DNA from: Clostridia bacterium
GTDB taxonomy: Bacteria; Bacillota; Clostridia; Christensenellales; Borkfalkiaceae
NCBI GenBank assembly: GCA_017504065.1
Contig: JAFVRU010000041.1
Span: 1-16,050 of the forward strand
Length of the DNA stretch: 16,050 nucleotides
Direction of reading: 5' to 3'
Part shown: one piece after another, positions 1 through 6,574 of the stretch
Position numbering within the stretch: position 1 is the stretch's first letter
Layout: each line of letters starts with the position of its first letter
Notes under the pieces: model-generated
What the model was told of the DNA's origin: nothing
Seen by the model: the letters and a program-made list of their open reading frames with translations, nothing else
The model's database searches: none
Made by a program: the position numbers and the translations under genes

Positions 1-77
1 CATATTTTTAGCGAGCCGACTTGTATCAAAATAAGTGCGCGTTGTAGTGGCATTTTGATTTTGCGCCCATTAAAGAC

Positions 78-106
78 TTGAAATATATCTTGAAGTGTGT
101 TATAAT
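78..106 (+). promoter_or_regulatory. sigma-70-type promoter of the ktrBA operon
   Basis: TTGAAA (78-83) and TATAAT (101-106) are separated by 17 bp, almost perfect consensus. Transcription should begin near 112-114, leaving a leader of about 28 nt before the ATG at 141. The TTG at 78 opens the reading frame but lies in the -35 box, so it cannot be the start codon. The leader is too short to hold a c-di-AMP riboswitch of the kind found before some ktr genes. Confidence 0.85.
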
Positions 107-140
107 AAAAATACTAAATCTCATCTCAAAAAAATCGATT

Positions 141-1499
141 ATGAAAAAACATAAATTAAAACTTTCAACAACCCAAGTCATTATGTTCAGTTTTCTATTT
201 GTAATATTGATAGGTAGTCTATTGCTTGCTTTGCCTATCAGTTCAAAAAATGGAAAAGCTGTTCCGTATATCGACGCATTATTTACGGCAACCACTTCAA
301 CTTGCGTGACTGGATTGGTTACATTGCCGACTGTTACGACTTGGAGTGTTTTTGGACAAATCGTCATTTTGCTTTTAATACAAGTAGGCGGACTTGGCAT
401 TATTACCGTAATCACAGGATTAACGATAGCGTTGCACCGTAAAATAGGCTTGAAAGATAGCAGATTGATTAGTGATTCATTCAACCTTACTTCTTTATCG
501 GGACTTGCCACCTTTGTTAAAAAAGTTATTCTTGGCACGCTTATTATTGAAGGGGTTGGAGCGGTGCTTTATATGATTGTATTTATCCCAGACTTTGGGG
601 TAAAAGGAATTTGGCTTTCAATATTCAATTCAATTTCCGCTTTTTGCAATGCAGGTATTGATATAATAGCCGAAAACAGTCTTTGCAATTATGCGCTAAA
701 TCCTTTAATAAATACTGTTACAAGTCTTTTAATTATTTTAGGTGGTATTGGTTATATCGTTTGGTGGGATATAATACGCGTATTAAAAAATTTCAGAAAA
801 GAAAATTTTAAATGTTTGAAACGATTAACATTGCATAGTAAAATTGCATTGTCGGCAACACTGATTCTTATTTTTGGGGGTGCTATTGCAATTTTTATAT
901 TGGAGTATAGTAACCCTTTAACCATAGAAAATTATTCACTTTTTGATAAAATTCAAGTATCGTTTTTTCAATCCATAACGACAAGAACGGCAGGATTTGC
1001 AACAGTACCGCAAGAAAATTTGACAAACGCCTCTGCGATTCTATGTTTGTTTTTAATGTTTATCGGCGGCTCTCCCGTTGGAACGGCTGGCGGGATTAAA
1101 ACGGTTACGATTGTTGTGTTATTCGCTACTGCATATTCAGCGATTAAAAACAAAAATGAAGTAGCGCTATTTAATAGAAATTTATCAAGACAAATTACAA
1201 AGAAAGCCGTTGCCGTTATAAGTATGTCCTTTTCAATTGTGTTTACATCGACCATCTTGCTTGCTGCTGTCACCAATGCTCCAGCGCTTGATATAATTTA
1301 TGAAACCGTAAGCGCGACCGCAACGGTTGGATTGTCAAGAAATCTTACGCCCTATTTAGGACTGTTAGGAAAACTTATCATTATTGCCACAATGTACTTG
1401 GGAAGAATTGGTCCTATTTCTTTGGCTGTTGCATTTCATTCAAATAAGGAAACGGGAAATATTATTAAAAATCCTACCGAAGAAATAAGCGTAGGTTGA
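141..1499 (+). CDS. ktrB: KtrB/TrkH-type potassium channel subunit
   Basis: Membrane pore subunit of a K+ (or Na+-coupled K+) uptake system of the Trk/Ktr/HKT superfamily, 452 aa, the usual KtrB length. The four pore-loop repeats are visible: TTSTCVTGL (about 51-59), FCNAGID (168-174), TTRTAGF (280-286) and SATATVGL (about 400). GGSPVGTAGGIKT (309-321) and the C-terminal GRIGPISLAVAF are family signatures. Many hydrophobic segments follow the basic start MKKHKLK. I chose the ATG at 141 because upstream in-frame codons fall in or before the promoter. No clear Shine-Dalgarno precedes it, which is unusual for this window. The gene is followed 18 bp later by ktrA, its cytosolic gating partner. 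Confidence 0.93.
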   Translation: MKKHKLKLSTTQVIMFSFLFVILIGSLLLALPISSKNGKAVPYIDALFTATTSTCVTGLVTLPTVTTWSVFGQIVILLLIQVGGLGIITVITGLTIALHRKIGLKDSRLISDSFNLTSLSGLATFVKKVILGTLIIEGVGAVLYMIVFIPDFGVKGIWLSIFNSISAFCNAGIDIIAENSLCNYALNPLINTVTSLLIILGGIGYIVWWDIIRVLKNFRKENFKCLKRLTLHSKIALSATLILIFGGAIAIFILEYSNPLTIENYSLFDKIQVSFFQSITTRTAGFATVPQENLTNASAILCLFLMFIGGSPVGTAGGIKTVTIVVLFATAYSAIKNKNEVALFNRNLSRQITKKAVAVISMSFSIVFTSTILLAAVTNAPALDIIYETVSATATVGLSRNLTPYLGLLGKLIIIATMYLGRIGPISLAVAFHSNKETGNIIKNPTEEISVG

Positions 1500-1517
1500 C
1501 AAAAAAAGGAGTATGTT

Positions 1518-2168
1518 ATGAGTATTAATAAATCTTATGCAGTATTTGGTCTTGGACGATACGGTTTAGCGGTAGCAAAAGAGCTTGTGAACAATGGGGC
1601 TGACGTTTTAGCCGTTGATTCAGATGAAACCATTGTAAATTCCGCTATCGCCGATATTCCTTTCTGCAAATGTGCAGACGTAACCGATGCGGAAGTGATA
1701 AAACAACTTGGTGTTGCCAATATGGACGTTGTTATTATTGCTATGGCTAACAACCTTGAAGCAAGCGTTATGGCTGTAATGTTGTGTAAAGAGATTGGCG
1801 TAAGTACAGTAATCGCAAAATGCGCGAATGAAGTGCATAAAAAGATTCTAAGTAAGGTGGGAGCGGATAAAGTGGTTTTTCCTGAATGTGAATCAGGCAT
1901 ACGCCTTGCAAAAAATCTTTTGAGTTCGGGCTTTGTTGACGTTATCGAATTATCCAATGACGTATCTTTGATAGAACTTGAAGTTAAGCCTGAATGGGTG
2001 GGGAAAACGCTTATTGAATTAAACTTACGTAAAAAATATTCTATCAACGTAATTGCGATTCGCCAAGCAAATAATTTAGAAATGAATATTGACCCCACAA
2101 TAAAATTAGCGGAGAATATGCAGCTCGTAGTGATTACAAACACTTCAAAAATACGCAAGTTAAAATAA
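1518..2168 (+). CDS. ktrA: KtrA/TrkA-type RCK regulatory subunit of potassium uptake
   Basis: Cytoplasmic nucleotide-binding regulator that forms a ring under KtrB and gates it with ATP/ADP. The 216 aa chain has an N-terminal RCK_N Rossmann fold with GLGRYG at residues 11-16 and an acidic VDSDE (33-37) after the second strand, where the ribose is bound. An RCK_C-like domain occupies about 135-216 (ELEVKPEWVGKTL onward). Length and two-domain order match KtrA rather than full-length duplicated TrkA. A clear GGAG (1508-1511) precedes the ATG, and spacing from ktrB indicates an operon. A strong terminator follows. Confidence 0.93.
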   Translation: MSINKSYAVFGLGRYGLAVAKELVNNGADVLAVDSDETIVNSAIADIPFCKCADVTDAEVIKQLGVANMDVVIIAMANNLEASVMAVMLCKEIGVSTVIAKCANEVHKKILSKVGADKVVFPECESGIRLAKNLLSSGFVDVIELSNDVSLIELEVKPEWVGKTLIELNLRKKYSINVIAIRQANNLEMNIDPTIKLAENMQLVVITNTSKIRKLK

Positions 2169-2200
2169 ACGATTCCATTCAGGTTGGTTAAGGCTCGCCA

Positions 2201-2234
2201 AAAAATCGACAAGCAAGTAAGCTTGTCGATTTTT
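2201..2234 (+). terminator. Rho-independent terminator of ktrBA
   Basis: A perfect 14-bp stem, AAAAATCGACAAGC (2201-2214) with its complement (2221-2234), closes a 6-nt loop, and the 3' arm ends in a T run. It lies 32 bp after the ktrA stop. Confidence 0.9.
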
Positions 2235-2421
2235 TACTCAAGCCGAAAGGCTTGGTATGCAATCATTGCGCAGCAATATATGGAATTTCCATTAGGCGTA
2301 TGTAATTTTCGGCTTGATACCATACATACTCGATTACATTCCGCTAATGCAAATTACATGCACCGACCACCACCCTTTTACACTCCGCTGTCAGGATTTT
2401 AGCCCCCTACGGGAGCTGCCA
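2235..2421. repeat. hairpin-rich non-coding element of unknown nature
   Basis: No gene is supported here. The stretch is packed with short inverted repeats. CAAGCC-GAAA-GGCTTG (2239-2254) is a stem with a GNRA-type loop. ATTGC-GCA-GCAAT follows near 2264-2276, then the palindrome ATGGAATTTCCAT (2280-2292). CAAGCCGAAA (2239-2248) is also complementary to TTTCGGCTTG (2307-2316), enclosing the smaller hairpins. AGCCCCC and GGGAGCT pair imperfectly near 2401-2417. An open frame crosses the region, but no ribosome binding site or coding character supports it. It may be a decayed interspersed repeat or a structured RNA; I do not recognise a family. Confidence 0.5.
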
Positions 2422-2451
2422 AAAACGCACACCTTGAACGGTGTGCGTTTT
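2422..2451 (-). terminator. terminator hairpin downstream of the HTH gene
   Basis: AAAACGCACACC (2422-2433) and its complement (2440-2451) form a 12-bp stem around the loop TTGAAC. It lies 16 bp beyond the minus-strand HTH stop and could also stop plus-strand transcripts. The inner stem and loop recur at 3429-3470. Confidence 0.75.
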
Positions 2452-2467
2452 GTTACTACTTAAAATC

Positions 2468-2653
2468 CTATTGTATCGAAAAAATTTCTTCATACGTAAC
2501 GTTTAAAATTTTTCGTAATAAAAGAATTTCATCGGGATATAAATGTCTTTGCCCTACTTCGATCTTCGCAACGGCGCTTCTTGTAATATCACAACCGTTT
2601 AATTGCAGTTTGGTCGCAACGTACTCTTGCGTAAACCCCGCTTTTTCACGCAA
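2468..2653 (-). CDS. XRE-family helix-turn-helix regulator (5' end uncertain, possibly frameshifted)
   Basis: Small DNA-binding protein consisting almost entirely of an HTH_3/XRE domain: REKAGFTQEYVATKLQ is helix 1-2, ITRSAVAKIEVGQRHLY the recognition region, and ILLLRKILNVTYEEIF the C-terminal helices. From the TTG at 2653 it has 61 aa and lacks part of helix 1. The frame stays open upstream to 2692, adding IGDNIRKL, with only an ATT at 2674 as a possible start. A well-placed ATG at 2713-2715, preceded by AGGA, is in a different frame; removing one 20-nt repeat unit would join it to the HTH. It probably controls the divergent lipoprotein promoter through the palindrome at 2754-2772. That role is inferred from position only. 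Confidence 0.72.
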   Translation of the reverse strand: MREKAGFTQEYVATKLQLNGCDITRSAVAKIEVGQRHLYPDEILLLRKILNVTYEEIFSIQ

Positions 2654-2713
2654 TTTTCTTATATTATCCCCAATTTTCTTATCTCTTTTAAATTATTGCA
2701 AAATTTTTTATCC

Positions 2714-2742
2714 ATAATAAAATCCTACACCAAACTACACAA
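2714..2742 (-). promoter_or_regulatory. tentative promoter for the HTH gene
   Basis: Reading the minus strand, TTGTGT (2742-2737) and TATTAT (2719-2714) are 17 bp apart. This would start transcription near 2707, inside the open frame and downstream of the ATG at 2715, so the promoter and that ATG cannot both be used. A weaker alternative, TTGTGA-17-TTTTAT, lies further upstream and overlaps the palindromic operator. Confidence 0.35.
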
Positions 2743-2748
2743 AATATC

Positions 2749-2777
2749 TTGACACTAGATAAAATATCTAGTATAAT
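2749..2777 (+). promoter_or_regulatory. consensus promoter of the lipoprotein gene
   Basis: TTGACA (2749-2754) and TATAAT (2772-2777) with a 17-bp spacer are a perfect sigma-70 consensus. Transcription should begin near 2784, giving a leader of about 24 nt. The spacer is filled by the palindrome at 2754-2772, so such a strong promoter is probably repressed. Confidence 0.9.
2754..2772. promoter_or_regulatory. palindromic operator inside the lipoprotein promoter
   Basis: ACTAGATA (2754-2761), a 3-bp AAA spacer and TATCTAGT (2765-2772) form a perfect 8+8 inverted repeat. It fills the space between the -35 and -10 boxes and touches both. AAAATATCT also occurs as a direct repeat 20 bp apart (2741-2749 and 2761-2769). 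The divergent XRE gene is the obvious candidate binder; this is inferred from layout. Confidence 0.7.
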
Positions 2778-2807
2778 ATTGTCACAAATCTTACTTTGGG
2801 GCTTTTT

Positions 2808-3305
2808 ATGAGAAAATATAAAAATAAATTCACAATCTTTATTTTACTAATTCTTTTTCTATTGAATGGACTTGCTATCACTTCTTGTTCAAATAATACT
2901 TCAAATAATATTTCTAGTGCCACAGAAAAAGAAACAAGTCAATCGGATACCAGTAAAGATTATCGACAATTTGACTTAACAATAGATAATTTCGCGCATT
3001 TTTTTTACTTTAAGGAATACCCAGCGTCAAGCTTAAGTGCATCAACTGATCCAGGGGGGTATGAAGTAATAGGCGTTTTAAATTATGCCTATTATGACAA
3101 TGTTGTTGTAACATTTGATGTTAATTACGATCGTGATAGGTATACTGGGGAATATAGCATTACTCTAAACGCCGCTGGTTACGTCTATTTCCCAGCAAAT
3201 GATAAGAACCTGTTAACCGCAATCGGATGTACTAATTTTAACAGATTAGGAGACAAGAAAGTCACACTTACAAACATAACAGGAACAATAATTCTTTTTA
3301 ATTAA
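2808..3305 (+). CDS. putative lipoprotein of unknown function
   Basis: A 165-aa protein I do not recognise. The basic start MRKYKNK, a hydrophobic core and ITSC (about residues 22-25) form a type II signal peptide with lipobox, so the mature protein should be lipid-anchored at Cys25 on the outer face of the membrane. A Ser/Asn/Thr-rich linker follows to about residue 45. The remaining 120 residues are rich in aromatic residues and alternating polar/hydrophobic strands, suggesting a small beta-rich domain. The ATG at 2808 is preceded by TTGGGG at good spacing; a TTG at 2796 in frame lies in the leader and is less likely. The perfect promoter with an internal operator suggests tight regulation by the divergent HTH protein. 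Confidence 0.75.
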   Translation: MRKYKNKFTIFILLILFLLNGLAITSCSNNTSNNISSATEKETSQSDTSKDYRQFDLTIDNFAHFFYFKEYPASSLSASTDPGGYEVIGVLNYAYYDNVVVTFDVNYDRDRYTGEYSITLNAAGYVYFPANDKNLLTAIGCTNFNRLGDKKVTLTNITGTIILFN

Positions 3306-3428
3306 GTTTCAAAATTTGGAGATTAAGATTCTATGTTTGTAGCCGTGTATTTGAGTAGTCATTTTAAATTCGCTTTTGACCCAAATTAAAAACGAATAAA
3401 AAATCTTCGATTTAGATTGGTTAAGGCA

Positions 3429-3470
3429 TACAAAAAAGCGCACACCTTGAACGGTGTGCGCTTTTTTGTA
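3429..3470 (+). terminator. terminator downstream of the lipoprotein gene
   Basis: An 18-bp perfect stem (3429-3446 with 3453-3470) closes the loop TTGAAC, and the 3' arm ends in TTTTTTGTA. It can work on either strand. Its GCACACC-TTGAAC-GGTGTGC core is identical to the hairpin at 2422-2451. Confidence 0.88.
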
Positions 3471-3601
3471 TCTATTGAGAGTTTGCGCAAGCGACAAATA
3501 CCCGCATGCAAATAGAAAAATCTTCCCTACAAGTTATTAGCCGCACAAGTTTCCTTACCTTTTCATATAAAAGTATCAAGGATATCGATTAGGAGAATGC
3601 T

Positions 3602-4024
3602 ATGTCATCATCAGAAAATCAGAAAGATTTGGGCGCAAAGCCGAGTTTAATCAACATACATAACGAAACACTTTACAATCATAATTTCAGAACGGCAATT
3701 TGGACGGGGGAATATTTACAAGTAACGGTCATGTCTATCCCCGTCGGCGGAGAAATCGGGTTGGAAATGCACGACAATTTAGACCAGTTTATTCGCATTG
3801 AAAGCGGTTGTGCAAACGTTTATATGGGCAACTCTAAACAGTCCTTAAAGCATGTTGGAAAAGTAAATGCAAATTACGCCATCCTTATCCCATCGGGAAC
3901 GTGGCACAATATCATCAATGCTTGCTCTTTCCCGTTAAAACTCTATTCCGTTTACGCTCCGCCAACGCACCCGTTTGGAACGCTACATGAAACGAAATTA
4001 GATTCCGATTTATCCGAACATTAA
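3602..4024 (+). CDS. cupin-domain protein
   Basis: A 140-aa single-domain cupin, a small beta-barrel that usually binds a metal and can act as an isomerase, dioxygenase or sugar/ligand binder. Motif 1 is GLEMHDNLDQFIRIESG (53-69), with His57 and Gln62 at metal-ligand positions; the usual HxH pair is H-D-N, which I recall as normal for this cupin subgroup. Motif 2 is IPSGTWHNIIN (96-106) with His102. The ending YAPPTHPFGTLHETK is also typical. AGGAG (3591-3595) sits just upstream of the ATG. TATAAA at 3566-3571 could be a -10 box, but I see no convincing -35. It stands alone, and its substrate cannot be predicted. Confidence 0.88.
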   Translation: MSSSENQKDLGAKPSLINIHNETLYNHNFRTAIWTGEYLQVTVMSIPVGGEIGLEMHDNLDQFIRIESGCANVYMGNSKQSLKHVGKVNANYAILIPSGTWHNIINACSFPLKLYSVYAPPTHPFGTLHETKLDSDLSEH

Positions 4025-4062
4025 ACAGATAGCATTTGCGCAAAACCGCTGAATATACGCAA

Positions 4063-4080
4063 CCTGATTTTATGATCAGG
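4063..4080. other. small hairpin after the cupin gene
   Basis: CCTGAT (4063-4068) and ATCAGG (4075-4080) pair around a 6-nt loop just ahead of the terminator at 4088-4113. It lacks a T run of its own and may only support termination. Confidence 0.35.
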
Positions 4081-4087
4081 CATCAAA

Positions 4088-4113
4088 AAAGCACAGGTCG
4101 AATCCTGTGCTTT
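4088..4113. terminator. bidirectional terminator between the cupin gene and the GH operon
   Basis: AAAGCACAGG (4088-4097) and CCTGTGCTTT (4104-4113) form a 10-bp stem around TCGAAT. On the minus strand it is followed by six T, so it ends the GH operon well. On the plus strand the T tract is interrupted but usable for the cupin gene. It lies 28 bp beyond the minus-strand stop at 4142. Confidence 0.82.
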
Positions 4114-4141
4114 CTTCTTTCGTTAAAATCCAACTTGTATT

Positions 4142-6553
4142 TTATTTACACAATTCTACGCTACGGACGAAACACGTGTCGATACACCCGAACGCCGAGA
4201 AACGATCCTTCATCGCGTTTGCAAGCGTGTTACATACCACAATCTCCACTTTCTTCAAACCTTTCGCTTTGATCGGGAATTCCGCTTTGTCGATACTAAT
4301 TTGCTCTTTACCGTCGATGATCAGCTTACAGAACTCGCCGTTAAAATCCACTTTCAAGCGTTTCGCCTGCGTTAAATCCGCTTCGAACGAGTATTTTAAA
4401 TGTCCGCTGAAATGCTTGTCGAACCCGCTATACGCCGAGAATTCCGTTTCGTTATACGCTTTTTGTGCGATGGAAAATTCCGTAACCGTTTGATAGGTCT
4501 TATAGCGTTGGACTCGGGCGGCTTTCCCTTTTTGCAACACGAGCGCTTGCCCGGGCTCTAAACGGAACGAGCATTTTCCGTCCGCAATCTTCGCGGGGAA
4601 TTCTTTTCCGTTCAAATAATCGGTAAATTTCCAATCCGCGCCGCGAATGCGAAGCAGCTTGTTTGTCATCGGTTTCATACTGTCGTTGAACAGCATATAA
4701 TACGTTTTTCCGTTCTTTTCGTATTGCATTACGCGCAAATCCTTGTTTTGTTTTTCGAACAAGGGCTTGACGATACGTTTTTTAAACAGATACGCGGGCA
4801 CGTCCTTGACTTTCAGCTCCTTGCCGACGTACGCCACGGGAATTTCGTTTTTCGCAAGCTCGTCTTCTACAAACGTAGGATAATATCCCGCTTCGGGAAT
4901 AAGCAAGATCTTATACTTGTTTTGGCACTTAGGAAGTTTATACGCGGGCACAAAATCAAAATCGATTTGCGCTTCGTTCAACACCTTTGCAATATCGTCC
5001 ATATTCACGTATTTCTTCCCGCTCCATTCGGCTTCGCCATGATAGAGCACCGCGACCTTGGTATCCCGCTTGCCTTCGGTGAATACGTCCGCCATTCTTT
5101 GCATATAGCCGAACAACAACTGATACGCTTCCCAGTTCGGGAGTTTTCCGCCGACGTAGAAATGCGGCGGGCAGTCGATATCGGGGAAATCCATCGAAAA
5201 TCCATGCGGAACAAAATAGTTCACGCCCATAACGAGCATGTGGTTGACGATATACAGCATATCCTTGATCGTTTCGCAGAACCCGTACGCGCCGAATACT
5301 TCGCTGAGCGCCCTACCTTGCTTTTCTTCGTCCAACGCCGCGCTCGACGCCGCAAGCTTAACCATAGTATGTTTATAAAACAGCGGATCGCACAGCCCAA
5401 CCGCCGAAAGAAATTGTCCTTCGTTGAGATACGGTTTCATAGAATGCAGGACGATATCCACACCTGAAAGATCCGCGCCGTCCATCGATTTGAAATAGTG
5501 TCCCGTACTCCAACCGAACCGACAATGCGAACCGAGATCTTCAATGATATGCCCCGTATACACGCAGCCGTGTTCATGACACCAATCGGAAAGTTTCCCG
5601 ACGAAATTGCGTTGATAAACGGACGTAACCTTGTCCGCGTAGAAACAACGGAATTCCGGCGTAACTTCCCCACAATCGATGAACAAAGAAACGAAATGCA
5701 TCAAACTATACCCGTTTTCCAAGGCGTGATCAAGCACTTCCTGACTGATCGGATACGCGCCGCCGATTTTCCCGAGTTCGTAACTGAACTCATCGGGATA
5801 TTCGGAAATTTTGATATTCGCCCAACCGTTGCCGAACCCAGGCTCGTCGCTGAAAAAGCCCGCAAACGTCGTACCGAAATATTCGGAAAAGCGCTGATAA
5901 TGCTTCTCGTAAATTTCTTCTAAGAAAAAATCCGTACTCTTTTCGTTAAGCATATCCAAATAGTACGGGAACGAGCCCAAACGGTTGGTTTCCGCAAGGA
6001 ACGCGATGCGGTATTCGCCTTGGGGTACGTGGAAAGAAACCATATCTTCCGCTTCCCCCGCTTCGATCGAGATCCCTGCTTCAAACTTGATTTTTCCGTT
6101 CTTCCTGGGGAACAGGTACGCGCCGAGTAGCTTATCGCCTTCTTCGGGTTTGAGCGACGTCATCACGCAAAGCGGATCGCCGAGCGATACAAAATCCACA
6201 AAACGGCAAAAAATTTGGCGAGCGCTTAAATCCATTCTGTCCGCTAACTTATCGTTACAAAAGCCCGTCGGGAAACGCTTGTCGTCAAGCATCCAAACCT
6301 GCATGCCCTTTTCCTTTGCGGTCTTTAAGATAAATCCGATGCGCTTAAACCATGCTTCCGTGTTGAAATCACATTCCGGTTTCCCTTCCTTCTCAATCCG
6401 TTCGGGATAGAACGGACGGCTTTCGATACAAAACGTGCGAACGCCGTATTCGTACATTTTGTTGATTTCAGTATAAATCTCGGATTCCGTTTCCTGTCTG
6501 ATCCATAAAAACGGAATCACATTGCCCGCAATTTTTTCGATAGCGTGTTTCAT
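4142..6553 (-). CDS. GH106-like glycoside hydrolase (alpha-L-rhamnosidase-type)
   Basis: An 803-aa putative cytoplasmic glycosidase. The N-terminal two thirds looks like a (beta/alpha)8 barrel of the type found in GH106 and related enzymes: YEYGVRTFCIESRPFYP (34-50), GMQVWMLDD (83-91), FFSDEPGFGN (233-242) with acidic D236/E237, GHIIEDLG (334-341), SEVFGAYGF (417-425) and NYFVPHGFSM (445-454). Residues about 480-600 carry a Rossmann-like segment, and about 700-803 a beta-sandwich resembling a carbohydrate-binding module. There is no signal peptide. Start: AAGGAG stands 8 nt before the ATG. It lies 21 bp downstream of the GH3 gene, so the two are cotranscribed. GH106 enzymes release L-rhamnose, but the match here is by pattern only and another glycan substrate is possible. 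Confidence 0.72.
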   Translation of the reverse strand: MKHAIEKIAGNVIPFLWIRQETESEIYTEINKMYEYGVRTFCIESRPFYPERIEKEGKPECDFNTEAWFKRIGFILKTAKEKGMQVWMLDDKRFPTGFCNDKLADRMDLSARQIFCRFVDFVSLGDPLCVMTSLKPEEGDKLLGAYLFPRKNGKIKFEAGISIEAGEAEDMVSFHVPQGEYRIAFLAETNRLGSFPYYLDMLNEKSTDFFLEEIYEKHYQRFSEYFGTTFAGFFSDEPGFGNGWANIKISEYPDEFSYELGKIGGAYPISQEVLDHALENGYSLMHFVSLFIDCGEVTPEFRCFYADKVTSVYQRNFVGKLSDWCHEHGCVYTGHIIEDLGSHCRFGWSTGHYFKSMDGADLSGVDIVLHSMKPYLNEGQFLSAVGLCDPLFYKHTMVKLAASSAALDEEKQGRALSEVFGAYGFCETIKDMLYIVNHMLVMGVNYFVPHGFSMDFPDIDCPPHFYVGGKLPNWEAYQLLFGYMQRMADVFTEGKRDTKVAVLYHGEAEWSGKKYVNMDDIAKVLNEAQIDFDFVPAYKLPKCQNKYKILLIPEAGYYPTFVEDELAKNEIPVAYVGKELKVKDVPAYLFKKRIVKPLFEKQNKDLRVMQYEKNGKTYYMLFNDSMKPMTNKLLRIRGADWKFTDYLNGKEFPAKIADGKCSFRLEPGQALVLQKGKAARVQRYKTYQTVTEFSIAQKAYNETEFSAYSGFDKHFSGHLKYSFEADLTQAKRLKVDFNGEFCKLIIDGKEQISIDKAEFPIKAKGLKKVEIVVCNTLANAMKDRFSAFGCIDTCFVRSVELCK

Positions 6554-6574
6554 TTTCCTGCTCCTTTTTCCCGT

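Noticed and set aside
78..140. N-terminal extension of KtrB from the TTG at 78
   Set aside because: The TTG and following codons form the -35 and -10 boxes of a near-consensus promoter, so they are not transcribed from it.
2184..2402. A 72-codon plus-strand frame after ktrA
   Set aside because: It begins before the ktrBA terminator, crosses its hairpin and the nested hairpins, has no ribosome binding site and no protein-like pattern.
3309..3497. A 62-codon minus-strand frame across the lipoprotein terminator
   Set aside because: It reads through an 18-bp terminator stem and has no start signals.
4087..4113. tRNA T-arm-like sequence (ACAGGTCGAATCCTGT)
   Set aside because: The loop is one base short of a T-loop, and no acceptor, D or anticodon arm can be found upstream. 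A terminator explains it fully.
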